16,967 nucleotides of DNA. Source: JBFXDW01 sp050180745. GTDB taxonomy: Bacteria > Pseudomonadota > Alphaproteobacteria > UBA9219. The stretch is taken from assembly GCA_050180745.1 (NCBI GenBank), contig JBFXDW010000038.1, positions 1 to 16,967 of the forward strand. Reading direction: 5' to 3'. A program made the position numbers and the translations under genes. A model generated the notes under the pieces. The model ran no database searches and was not told the origin of the DNA. It saw nothing but the letters and a program-made list of their open reading frames with translations. Shown here in pieces: positions 6,223 through 13,220 of the stretch; position 1 is the first letter of the stretch, and the number at the start of each line of letters is the position of its first letter.

Positions 6223-6804
6223 ATGTCCAATAAAGCTGACCCTGATATCGTTTTTATTAGCTACGTATCAAGTATTTCAAACGTTATTCGGGAAACGATT
6301 GATAATTTTCAGAAAGATATCGCTCCTGTAAAAATTACTGTCGCAGACAATCCTAACACAACATTTGACCTTCTTTCAAAGGCATCCCTTTGCGTCTGCG
6401 ACGTGACTACGGCAACTCAGCTCTGTGTTTATCAAAAAAGAGAAAATATTCCACAAAACCAAAAAATCCCGACCATCCTTATAGTGTCGCCCAACTTGAT
6501 GGAGTTTTGTTGGCAAGATAAACCGCACATCCATAAAGTGAATGTTGTCGGCATGATGGGAATAACGGCTCCCTACGTTGGCAAGAATTGGCAACATATG
6601 GCACACGTTCTTACCACACTAAAAAAACAAGACGCGCCCGCACCTTTCTCAGCGCATGATTTTGCAAAAGCTTTCAAGGAAACACCAGAACCCCAAGGGC
6701 CCGATCTTGAAACGTACGGCTTCTCTATTTCGCCAACTCTCTATACGAAAAAAGACGCCCTTCAACCTCTGCCCCAAAGCATTTTACAAACCCTCTCACG
6801 TTAA
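6223..6804 (+). CDS. Unknown 193-residue protein between repeat copies
   Basis: I do not recognise the family. I chose the ATG at 6223 because AAGGA (6211-6215) stands 7 bases before it; an in-frame ATG at 6166 has no ribosome binding site and would add a 19-residue hydrophobic-basic extension (SRVFLLQLVRFFCRK). No membrane segment remains with the 6223 start. The N-terminal part looks like an alpha/beta fold: strand DIVFISYVSS, helix, strand VKITVADN, helix, strand SLCVCDVTT, then TILIVS. The order faintly resembles TIR or receiver-like domains, but no catalytic glutamate or phospho-acceptor pattern convinces me. The C-terminal 60 residues are proline-rich and probably disordered. The gene sits between two direct copies of a palindromic repeat, between galE and secA, so it may be an inserted or accessory gene. 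Confidence 0.7.
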   Translation: MSNKADPDIVFISYVSSISNVIRETIDNFQKDIAPVKITVADNPNTTFDLLSKASLCVCDVTTATQLCVYQKRENIPQNQKIPTILIVSPNLMEFCWQDKPHIHKVNVVGMMGITAPYVGKNWQHMAHVLTTLKKQDAPAPFSAHDFAKAFKETPEPQGPDLETYGFSISPTLYTKKDALQPLPQSILQTLSR

Positions 6805-6859
6805 GGGAAAGTACACTCCGCCCCTTGCTTTTTGGTGTCGAAAGTCCCATATAGCTCGA

Positions 6860-6880
6860 AACCGCCAGAAATGGTGGGTT
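6860..6880. terminator. Weak hairpin after the 6223 gene
   Basis: AACCGCCA pairs with TGGTGGGTT through one bulged G and one G-T pair, closing on a GAAA tetraloop. It is 55 bases after the stop and has no T-run, so it is at best a weak or factor-dependent terminator. Confidence 0.25.
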
Positions 6881-6932
6881 GAAGTCGTCTATCCACTATA
6901 AAATGGTTAAAGCGTAGCAAGAACATCCCACT

Positions 6933-7042
6933 AAAAACCACCGTCATTCCCGCGACCTGTCGCGCCGACTTGTCTTGCCGAAGCTCCGAAGTAGCGTAGG
7001 CGGAAGCTCCGAAGTAGCGTAGGCGGAAGGCGGGAATGACGG
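6933..7042. repeat. Dispersed palindromic repeat, copy 2, with an extra internal unit
   Basis: The core 6941-7042 is 102 bp, exactly 23 bp longer than copy 1. Its ends CCGTCATTCCCGC (6941-6953) and GCGGGAATGACGG (7030-7042) are perfect 13-bp inverted repeats. A 23-bp unit occurs twice in tandem inside (6980-7002 and 7003-7025), where copy 1 has it once (6020-6042). The orientation is the same as copy 1. It occupies the middle of the gene-free stretch 6805-7177; the rest of that stretch holds the weak hairpin at 6860 and the leader of secA, and I see nothing else in it. Confidence 0.85.
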
Positions 7043-7177
7043 AAATTTTGTGAGTTTTGCCTCCCTAAAACCATAATCATCTTATCTTGGAAGGACTATC
7101 CCCTTTTGTTGGGAATCAGAGCCGTTTTGCTCTAAAGTAAGGCGATTCTGTTCCGTTTCGTATGTTTCGAGGTTCTT

Positions 7178-9901
7178 ATGTTATCCAGTCTAGCCCGTAA
7201 GTTATTCGGCTCCCACAATGATCGTGTTCTCCATGCACAAGATAAAACCATAGCCGAAATCAACGCGTTAGAACCTTCTTTAAAAGCTCTATCTGATGAA
7301 CAGCTCCGCGCTAAGACAGACGAATTTCGCACCCGCCTGAAAGCTGGCGAGACTCTGGATGATCTCCTCCCCGAAGCCTTCGCTACGGTCAGAGAAGCCG
7401 CATGGCGCGTTTTGGGCCAACGCCCCTTTGATGTCCAACTGCGCGGCGGTATGATCCTCCACAGCGGCAAAATCGCCGAGATGAAAACAGGCGAAGGTAA
7501 AACTCTCGTTGCTACGCTGCCGACTTATCTTAACGCACTTGAAGGTAAAGGCGCACATGTCGTTACGGTTAACGATTATCTGGCATCCCGCGATAGCAGA
7601 TGGATGGGGCGGGTCTATGGCTTTCTCGGTCTAACCACAGGCTGCATCACCCATGGTCTGACGGACGAGGAACGCCAAGAAGCCTATGGCGCCGACATTA
7701 CCTATGGCACAAATAACGAATTCGGCTTTGACTATTTGCGCGACAACATGAAGTTCGAAACGTCTGAACTCTGTCAACGCCCTTTCAACTTCGCTATTGT
7801 TGACGAGGTTGACAGTATCCTGATTGATGAGGCCAGAACGCCGTTGATTATCTCTGGCCCCGCTGAAGATTCGTCTGAACTTTATCAAAAAATCGACGCA
7901 CTGATACCCTCTCTGGCAGACGAGGATTATGAAACAGACGAAAAAGCCAAAACGGTTATTCTAACCGAGGAAGGCAATGAGCATATCGAGGAACTGCTCG
8001 GCGAAGCGGGCCTACTGACACCCGGAGGCGGCCTTTATGACGCGCAGAACATTTCCGTTGTGCATCACGTTAATCAGGCGCTACGCGCGCATAAGATGTT
8101 TTCTAAGGACGTGGACTATATCGTCAAGGACGACAAAGTTATCATCATCGACGAATTCACGGGCCGCATGATGGATGGCCGCCGCTTCTCGGAAGGGTTG
8201 CATCAGGCGCTCGAAGCCAAAGAGCATGTCTCCATCCAACGCGAAAACCAAACGCTGGCCAGCATCACCTTCCAAAACTATTTCCGCCTCTATCCAAAAC
8301 TCTCGGGCATGACCGGCACAGCGCTCACCGAAGAAGCAGAGTTTGCCGAGATTTATAACTTGGATGTTGTCGCTATTCCAACCAATGTTGATGCCATCCG
8401 CGAAGACTTCGAAGATGAAATCTATGGCACAATGGCTGAAAAATACGATGCTATCGTCGCCACGATTCAGGAATGCCAAAAACGTCAGCAGCCCGTTCTG
8501 GTAGGCACCGTATCAATTGAAAAATCTGAAATCCTGTCTGATCTTCTGAAAAAGAAAAAAATCAAGCACAGCGTTTTAAATGCACGCCACCATGATCAAG
8601 AGGCTGTGATCATTGCCCAAGCGGGCCGCCCTGGGATGGTCACCATCGCAACCAACATGGCAGGACGCGGAACGGATATTAAACTCGGCGGTAATCTCGA
8701 AATGCGGCTGGAACAGGATCTTGAAGGCATTCAAGACGAAGCCAAACGCGCCGAGATAGAAAAGAAGCTACGGTCCGAATTTGGAACAGAGTCCAAAACC
8801 GCACGAGAAGCAGGCGGCTTGTTTGTCATCGGGACTGAGCGCCATGAATCCCGCCGGATTGACAATCAGCTACGGGGACGCTCTGGCCGTCAAGGCGATC
8901 CGGGAGCCTCCATCTTCTTCCTCTCGCTCGAAGATGACCTGATGCGTATTTTCGGATCGGATCGGATGGAGAAGGTTCTGGCAAAGCTGGGCCTGCGGAA
9001 TGGTGAAAAAATCGCGCATCCATGGATTAGTACGGCGCTCGAAAAGGCCCAACAAAAGGTCGAAGGGCGTAATTTCGACATGCGGAAAAATCTGCTGAAA
9101 TTCGACAACATTATGAATGATCAGCGCAAAGTCATTTACGAGCAACGCCGCGAGATTATGGAAACCGAGGATGTCAGTGAAACCATCAACGATTTGCGCT
9201 GTGAAGTTATTCAGGAAATGGTCTCTGCCGCAATCCCTACCCACTCTTATGCTGAACAGTGGGACATGGAAGGTCTGCAAGGACGCGTACACGATATCCT
9301 CGCCCTCGACCTGCCTGTCATTTCATGGGCAACAGAGGAAGGCATAGCCGAAGCAGAAGTTGAAGAAAGGCTTATCACCGCTGCAAGCAACGCCATGAAA
9401 GAGAAGATCGAGATTGTTGGCCATGAGCGTTTTGCTGCGGCTGAAAAAGCAGCTCTTTTAGGAATTCTGGATCAGAGCTGGAAAGACCACTTGCTGGCCT
9501 TGGACCAATTGCGGCAAGGGATTCATTTGCGTGGCTATGGGCAACGCGATCCACTTAACGAGTACAGCCGCGAAGCCTTTGGCCTGTTCCAAATGCTGCT
9601 TGAGACGGTGCGCGTTGAAGTCACAAAAACGCTGATGCAGGCAAAGGTGCGTATGCCTACACTAGAAGAATATATAGCCAGCCAACGCGCTATGGAAATG
9701 AAAGAGCTGCACGATCTGCCCGAAGGTATGATACGAGAGGAAGACCGCGCTGACACGTTTGCAGGACTGAACAAAAATGGTCCTGCACGCAATGTGATGA
9801 ATCCTGATGATCCCAGCACGTGGAGTAATACCCCACGCAACGCGCCCTGCCCCTGTGGTTCAGGCAAGAAATACAAGCACTGCCACGGACAAGCGGGGTA
9901 A
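7178..9901 (+). CDS. secA: Preprotein translocase ATPase SecA
   Basis: The 907-residue protein has the normal SecA length. It drives unfolded preproteins through SecYEG at the inner membrane by ATP hydrolysis. Visible motifs are the Q-motif region LRGGMILHSGKIAEMKTGEG with Walker A MKTGEGKT (102-109), and Walker B/DEAD-like DEVDSILIDEARTP (209-222). In the second nucleotide-binding fold are VGTVSIEKSE and TNMAGRGTDIKLGG (from about 492), followed by the RIDNQLRGRSGRQGDPG arginine-finger region. The C-terminal zinc-binding SEC-C tail is CPCGSGKKYKHCHG (C891, C893, C902, H903), which binds SecB and phospholipid in other species. ATG follows GAGG (7169-7172) by 5 bases. The leader has a small hairpin (AGAGC/GCTCT, 7118-7133) but no SecM-like arrest gene. 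The gene stands alone and its GC content is higher than that of the orphan genes around it. Confidence 0.98.
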   Translation: MLSSLARKLFGSHNDRVLHAQDKTIAEINALEPSLKALSDEQLRAKTDEFRTRLKAGETLDDLLPEAFATVREAAWRVLGQRPFDVQLRGGMILHSGKIAEMKTGEGKTLVATLPTYLNALEGKGAHVVTVNDYLASRDSRWMGRVYGFLGLTTGCITHGLTDEERQEAYGADITYGTNNEFGFDYLRDNMKFETSELCQRPFNFAIVDEVDSILIDEARTPLIISGPAEDSSELYQKIDALIPSLADEDYETDEKAKTVILTEEGNEHIEELLGEAGLLTPGGGLYDAQNISVVHHVNQALRAHKMFSKDVDYIVKDDKVIIIDEFTGRMMDGRRFSEGLHQALEAKEHVSIQRENQTLASITFQNYFRLYPKLSGMTGTALTEEAEFAEIYNLDVVAIPTNVDAIREDFEDEIYGTMAEKYDAIVATIQECQKRQQPVLVGTVSIEKSEILSDLLKKKKIKHSVLNARHHDQEAVIIAQAGRPGMVTIATNMAGRGTDIKLGGNLEMRLEQDLEGIQDEAKRAEIEKKLRSEFGTESKTAREAGGLFVIGTERHESRRIDNQLRGRSGRQGDPGASIFFLSLEDDLMRIFGSDRMEKVLAKLGLRNGEKIAHPWISTALEKAQQKVEGRNFDMRKNLLKFDNIMNDQRKVIYEQRREIMETEDVSETINDLRCEVIQEMVSAAIPTHSYAEQWDMEGLQGRVHDILALDLPVISWATEEGIAEAEVEERLITAASNAMKEKIEIVGHERFAAAEKAALLGILDQSWKDHLLALDQLRQGIHLRGYGQRDPLNEYSREAFGLFQMLLETVRVEVTKTLMQAKVRMPTLEEYIASQRAMEMKELHDLPEGMIREEDRADTFAGLNKNGPARNVMNPDDPSTWSNTPRNAPCPCGSGKKYKHCHGQAG

Positions 9902-10029
9902 GACTTAAAGAACTTTCTAAAACCTTAGTAAATCCAATTCATTATGGACGCGAAACCAATTCCCTTTAAAAGAAGGTTATGATAGACTCTGCCTGTTTCG
10001 AAATATTACTCAAATTATTGGAGAAAAAA

Positions 10030-10347
10030 ATGCCAAAATATTTATATCCCATAAATAATGAAGATCATTTTGTTCGTCTCCCCAAATTCGGTTTTTTCTT
10101 TTTTGGCGCAGCTTTGGTCTTATGTGGTACGGCATGTAAAGTTGCCAATCTGATAGAACCAAACCCCCATTTGCAGGAACTAGGGAAGGTAGCGCTGACA
10201 CTATCAATACCTATAGGTTTAGGTTTTCTAGCTTCCTGTATGAGCCAAACAATGCATATGAGGGGGAATGGGCACGGCCCGATCAGAAGATTTCTAAGTA
10301 CAGTATTCCTTCCTAGTTCTTACAAAAATGGTGCTATTCCAAGATAA
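10030..10347 (+). CDS. Small membrane protein of unknown function
   Basis: The 105-residue product has two hydrophobic segments (about 20-40, FGFFFFGAALVLCGTACKVAN, and about 54-72, VALTLSIPIGLGFLASCMS) joined by a short polar loop, with a basic C-terminal tail. A two-helix inner-membrane protein is likely. I prefer ATG 10030 because GGAG (10020-10023) lies 6 bases upstream; an in-frame ATG at 9979 would add 17 residues but its GAAGG is only 2 bases away. The gene follows secA by 128 bases with no clear terminator between, so partial co-transcription with secA is possible. No conserved motif was recognised. The stop is followed by a strong hairpin at 10361. Confidence 0.6.
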   Translation: MPKYLYPINNEDHFVRLPKFGFFFFGAALVLCGTACKVANLIEPNPHLQELGKVALTLSIPIGLGFLASCMSQTMHMRGNGHGPIRRFLSTVFLPSSYKNGAIPR

Positions 10348-10360
10348 GTCCTCACATCAA

Positions 10361-10382
10361 AAAGCCCCCTTACGGGGGCTTT
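10361..10382. terminator. Strong bidirectional hairpin terminator
   Basis: AAAGCCCCC and GGGGGCTTT form a perfect 9-bp stem with a TTAC loop. It sits between two converging genes (stops at 10347 and 10409), with A-rich sequence on the left and TTT on the right, so it can end transcripts from both sides. Confidence 0.85.
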
Positions 10383-10408
10383 AGTGAATCAATACATTAT
10401 CACTCAAC

Positions 10409-11365
10409 TTACAGAGAAGCAATGCGCTTCAAAGACCCATTCTTTCTAGAAGCGGGCGTCCTATTTAAATGAGCTCCTACAACTTGTGACTTCAGAGCAA
10501 GTTTTGTTGTATCGGAAACATGGGGCAACATAGCCGTGCCGACCTCTTTTAGGTTTCTACGAAGCGTCACATGAACACCAGGTTGATCAGCGCTGTCGTT
10601 AAAAAGCCTGATAACACTCTTGGCCATATTTTCTGTGAATAAATTTGGATTTTCTGCTGCATGTTCAAGATAGCGCCTAAAGAATCCAACCATCATCCAT
10701 TTATCGTCAGCATAGCAATGACAGAAGCTCTCATAATCTTTTGAACATCTGATCGTTTTATCTTCCTTTGCCTTTAGCCAACGCATGTAATTATCAACAA
10801 ACAATCCTCGCGCCGCAGCAACACCACAAGAAGCTTCGTTGTTTGGATTTGGAATAAGCGAAACGACACCCCGATGCCCCGTAAAAATATTGCGGACACT
10901 CCCCGCATCAGCCCCAATAATGCATCCTCCATGCAAAATACTATGCGCCGGATTGACGTCTAGAAGCACAGAAAATAATTTTTGGGCCTCAACAACACGT
11001 CTGGCTCCAAGTTCTCGGTCCCCCGTCTCTATCATGCCTTGTACAGCGACTCTAGAAACAGCCGTAAAATCCCCATGAGGTTGAAGGCGCAAAATTTTAC
11101 GAATTGTTCGACGTATATTCTCACGCAAATACAAATCTTCCTCGGCAATAGAAGCTTGAGCGAGCAATGTCATAAAAGAGGGCGAGAAATTATTACCTTT
11201 AAACTTTGTGATTTGAGCGAGAAGATCAGGCGAGGAAGAAAGCTCATCAAGAGCTTTGCGTTTAGCGGTGACATCACCTCCAACCGTTCTAAAAAGGGTC
11301 CTGATTTCCTTTGCTCTATCTGGTTCTTTGCTTGTTTTTTCTTGTTCTACGGTCGTCTTTGTCAT
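10409..11365 (-). CDS. Unknown 318-residue, mainly helical protein
   Basis: I do not recognise this protein. It has no signal peptide or membrane segment. The first 30 residues are charged and probably disordered (TTVEQEKTSKEPDRAKE). The rest looks mostly alpha-helical, with a glycine-rich middle (SILHGGCIIGADAGSV, GHRGVVSLIPNPNNEASCGV) and a cluster of Cys and His (CSKDYESFCHCYADD) that could bind metal. The tail is basic (NRTPASRKNGSLKR). ATG 11365 follows only a weak AAGAGAG. Directly upstream on the same strand are two DnaA-box-like repeats, a C10 tract and tRNA-Lys. No terminator is visible between tRNA and gene, so read-through from the tRNA promoter is possible. Lower GC than secA and lack of known relatives suggest a lineage-specific or acquired gene. 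Confidence 0.7.
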   Translation of the reverse strand: MTKTTVEQEKTSKEPDRAKEIRTLFRTVGGDVTAKRKALDELSSSPDLLAQITKFKGNNFSPSFMTLLAQASIAEEDLYLRENIRRTIRKILRLQPHGDFTAVSRVAVQGMIETGDRELGARRVVEAQKLFSVLLDVNPAHSILHGGCIIGADAGSVRNIFTGHRGVVSLIPNPNNEASCGVAAARGLFVDNYMRWLKAKEDKTIRCSKDYESFCHCYADDKWMMVGFFRRYLEHAAENPNLFTENMAKSVIRLFNDSADQPGVHVTLRRNLKEVGTAMLPHVSDTTKLALKSQVVGAHLNRTPASRKNGSLKRIASL

Positions 11366-11404
11366 TGCTCTCTTAATCCTATTTCATGAAAATATATGCT
11401 TCTG

Positions 11405-11433
11405 CTATACACAGCACGCTGTACTTATACACA
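11405..11433. promoter_or_regulatory. Two DnaA-box-like 9-mers around a small palindrome
   Basis: TTATACACA (11425-11433) fits the DnaA box TTATNCACA, and CTATACACA (11405-11413) has one mismatch. They are direct repeats 20 bases apart, about two helical turns. ACAGC-AC-GCTGT (11411-11422) lies between and partly overlaps the first. They are 40-68 bases upstream of the minus strand gene at 11365, in its likely promoter region. Confidence 0.4.
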
Positions 11434-11459
11434 AATAAGAGGATGAAAGTAATTTAATT

Positions 11460-11469
11460 CCCCCCCCCC
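11460..11469. repeat. Homopolymer of ten C
   Basis: Ten consecutive C bases (G on the minus strand) lie about 95 bases upstream of the start of the 11365 gene and 24 bases past the end of tRNA-Lys. Such tracts are prone to slippage, and the length may vary between cells or reflect a sequencing error. Confidence 0.7.
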
Positions 11470-11493
11470 TTTGTAGAAGAACCTGTTGCCTTG

Positions 11494-11569
11494 TGGTGAT
11501 CCCGGCGGGACTTGAACCCGCGACCCTCTGATTAAAAGTCAGATGCTCTACCGACTGAGCTACAGGATC
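11494..11569 (-). tRNA. tRNA-Lys (anticodon UUU)
   Basis: The 76-base cloverleaf includes an encoded CCA end. The acceptor GATCCTG pairs with CGGGATC (one G-T pair). The D arm is GCTC/GAGC around AGTCGGTA. The anticodon arm TCTGA-CTTTTAA-TCAGA has anticodon TTT at 11534-11536. The T arm is GCGGG-TTCAAGT-CCCGC, and the discriminator is A. It reads AAA and AAG codons. Confidence 0.97.
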
Positions 11570-11595
11570 ATTTCTCTTTGCAAGAGGAGGATGGC

Positions 11596-11624
11596 AACCT
11601 AAGAAGGAATGCCCTAAAAATCAA
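11596..11624 (-). promoter_or_regulatory. Possible promoter of tRNA-Lys
   Basis: On the minus strand TTGATT (11624-11619) and TAGGTT (11601-11596) are 17 bases apart, about 27 bases before the tRNA 5' end. The -10 match is poor, so this is tentative. Confidence 0.3.
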
Positions 11625-11677
11625 CACTTAAAATCCCTTGCAGCCTCTTTTTTCTCATTTTTTACGAATTTTCATGC

Positions 11678-13024
11678 CTATCCCGTAAATAAACCATGAT
11701 TTACGGCCATATGAACAGCGATACTCGCCGCATAGCCCAGCGCAATCGCCCACACCCATTTCAGGTGTGAAAGGAAGGTATACCTCCCTCTGGCAATGCC
11801 CATCAGCGCCACGCCCGCCGCAGAGCCTATGGATAGAAGTGAGCCGCCCACGCCCGCTGTCAACGTAATCAAAAGCCACTGCCCCAGATCCATCGTCGGG
11901 TGCATAGTCAATACCGCAAAAGTCAGCGGGATATTGTCAACGATAGCCGACAGAACGCCTATCGTGATATTTGCTGTTGTGGGTCCTGCATCCTCGTAAA
12001 GAAGGACAGATACCTCATGCAAATAACCTATCGCATTCAGCCCTCCCACACATAACATGACTCCATAGAAAAAGAGCAACGTGTCCCATTCAACTTTTTC
12101 GATAATATGGAAAATATCAAAAGCCTTTCTCTTAACGCGGCGCTTCTTCCCCGCAGGAGGATCATGAGCAAAGGCTTCACAACAATCCCGCACCTCGATT
12201 CCATGTAAGAAATAACCATAAATATTCAACACACCAAACCCCAGCATCATCCCCAAAAAAGGCGGCAAATGCAGTAAATGATCCAACGTTACAGTCGTCG
12301 CAATGGTTCCTAAGAACAATCCCGTAACGACATATCCTCCCTTATAAACAGGTGCAATAGCAGCACGCGCTGTCGATTTCTTATTGGGCAATGTGAAAGA
12401 CATAATAAGAGCAGGCACGAGCCAATTCGCAAGAGATGGCAAAAAGAGAGCAAAGAACTGGCCAAACTCAACCATGCCTTTTTGCCAGATCATCAGCGTT
12501 GTGATGTCTCCGAAAGGCGAGAAAGCTCCCCCAGCATTAGCTGCAACAACTATATTGACAAGCCCCACGGGTAGCAACTCTTTGCGAGACGCAAAACAGG
12601 AGAGTACAACAGTCCCCATCACAAGCGAAGTTGTCAAATTATCCGCGATAGGAGACAACACAAACGCGCACGCCCCCGTGATCCAAAATATTTTCCGAAA
12701 CGAGAATTGCGCAGCCACAAGGCGAGTCCGCAGCGACTCAAATAGATTACGTTCGGTAAGAGTATTAACGAAGCTCATCGCCGCCAGCAGAAAAAGGAAT
12801 AATTCACTGTACTCAAGCAGCACATGGCGGATTTGCTCGCCCACCTCATGCACACGGTTTTCAGCATGAAAATCTATCGCAACGAAGATCCAAATCAGCC
12901 CCGCCGCCGCCATAACAGGCTTTGATTTACGAAGATGCAGTTTTTCTTCAGCAAAAACAAATAGATATGCGATTACAAAGGTAATCAGGATGGCTGGACC
13001 AGTCCAACTTGCAGTATGTAACAT
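11678..13024 (-). CDS. nhaD: Na+/H+ antiporter, NhaD family
   Basis: The 448-residue polytopic inner-membrane protein has around a dozen hydrophobic segments and belongs to the NhaD branch of the ion transporter superfamily. It exports sodium (or lithium) in exchange for protons and helps in salt and alkaline stress. Conserved half-membrane and ion-path motifs occur in both inverted halves: LSPIADNLTTSL (123-134) and NAGGAFSPFGDITTLMIWQ (163-181), then DNIPLTFA (363-370) and GVGGSLLSIGSAAG (391-404). A basic loop (AGKKRRVKRK, 291-300) marks a cytoplasmic connector. The ribosome binding site before ATG is weak, and an 11-bp inverted repeat lies 18-46 bases upstream of the start. The nearest genes (tRNA-Lys, gyrA) are unrelated, so it is probably a single-gene unit. 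Confidence 0.92.
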   Translation of the reverse strand: MLHTASWTGPAILITFVIAYLFVFAEEKLHLRKSKPVMAAAGLIWIFVAIDFHAENRVHEVGEQIRHVLLEYSELFLFLLAAMSFVNTLTERNLFESLRTRLVAAQFSFRKIFWITGACAFVLSPIADNLTTSLVMGTVVLSCFASRKELLPVGLVNIVVAANAGGAFSPFGDITTLMIWQKGMVEFGQFFALFLPSLANWLVPALIMSFTLPNKKSTARAAIAPVYKGGYVVTGLFLGTIATTVTLDHLLHLPPFLGMMLGFGVLNIYGYFLHGIEVRDCCEAFAHDPPAGKKRRVKRKAFDIFHIIEKVEWDTLLFFYGVMLCVGGLNAIGYLHEVSVLLYEDAGPTTANITIGVLSAIVDNIPLTFAVLTMHPTMDLGQWLLITLTAGVGGSLLSIGSAAGVALMGIARGRYTFLSHLKWVWAIALGYAASIAVHMAVNHGLFTG

Positions 13025-13041
13025 GATTGTCTTGGGGGTTA

Positions 13042-13070
13042 GGTAAAAAGGAAGGAGACTCCTTTTTACC
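13042..13070. promoter_or_regulatory. 11-bp perfect inverted repeat between nhaD and gyrA
   Basis: GGTAAAAAGGA (13042-13052) and TCCTTTTTACC (13060-13070) flank a 7-base centre. It lies 18 bases upstream of the nhaD start and 150 bases upstream of gyrA, in a divergent intergenic region. It could be an operator or a hairpin in the nhaD leader. No T-run follows either arm in the expected way, and a terminator between divergent genes is not needed. Confidence 0.6.
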
Positions 13071-13220
13071 AGAACTTTCCTACTAAATGGTTGAACCGCT
13101 GCATATCTTCACTAACATATTGAAAAAAGGTGTGTTTCTTTGCCTTTTTTATTTGGTGTTCTGGCCTAAATTTGCTAGTTTAGCCCTCTCATTTCAATAT
13201 CTTAAGAAAAAGGTGATTCC

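Noticed and set aside
6980..7025. CRISPR-like repeat
   Set aside because: The two units are directly adjacent with no spacers, so this is a tandem duplication in a palindromic element.
7118..7133. AGAGC/GCTCT hairpin in the secA leader as a regulatory arrest element
   Set aside because: The stem is only 5 bp and there is no small upstream gene such as secM, so chance is likely.
9979..10029. ATG at 9979 as the start of the small membrane protein
   Set aside because: Its purine run is only 2 bases from the ATG, whereas ATG 10030 has GGAG at 6 bases. Not fully excluded.
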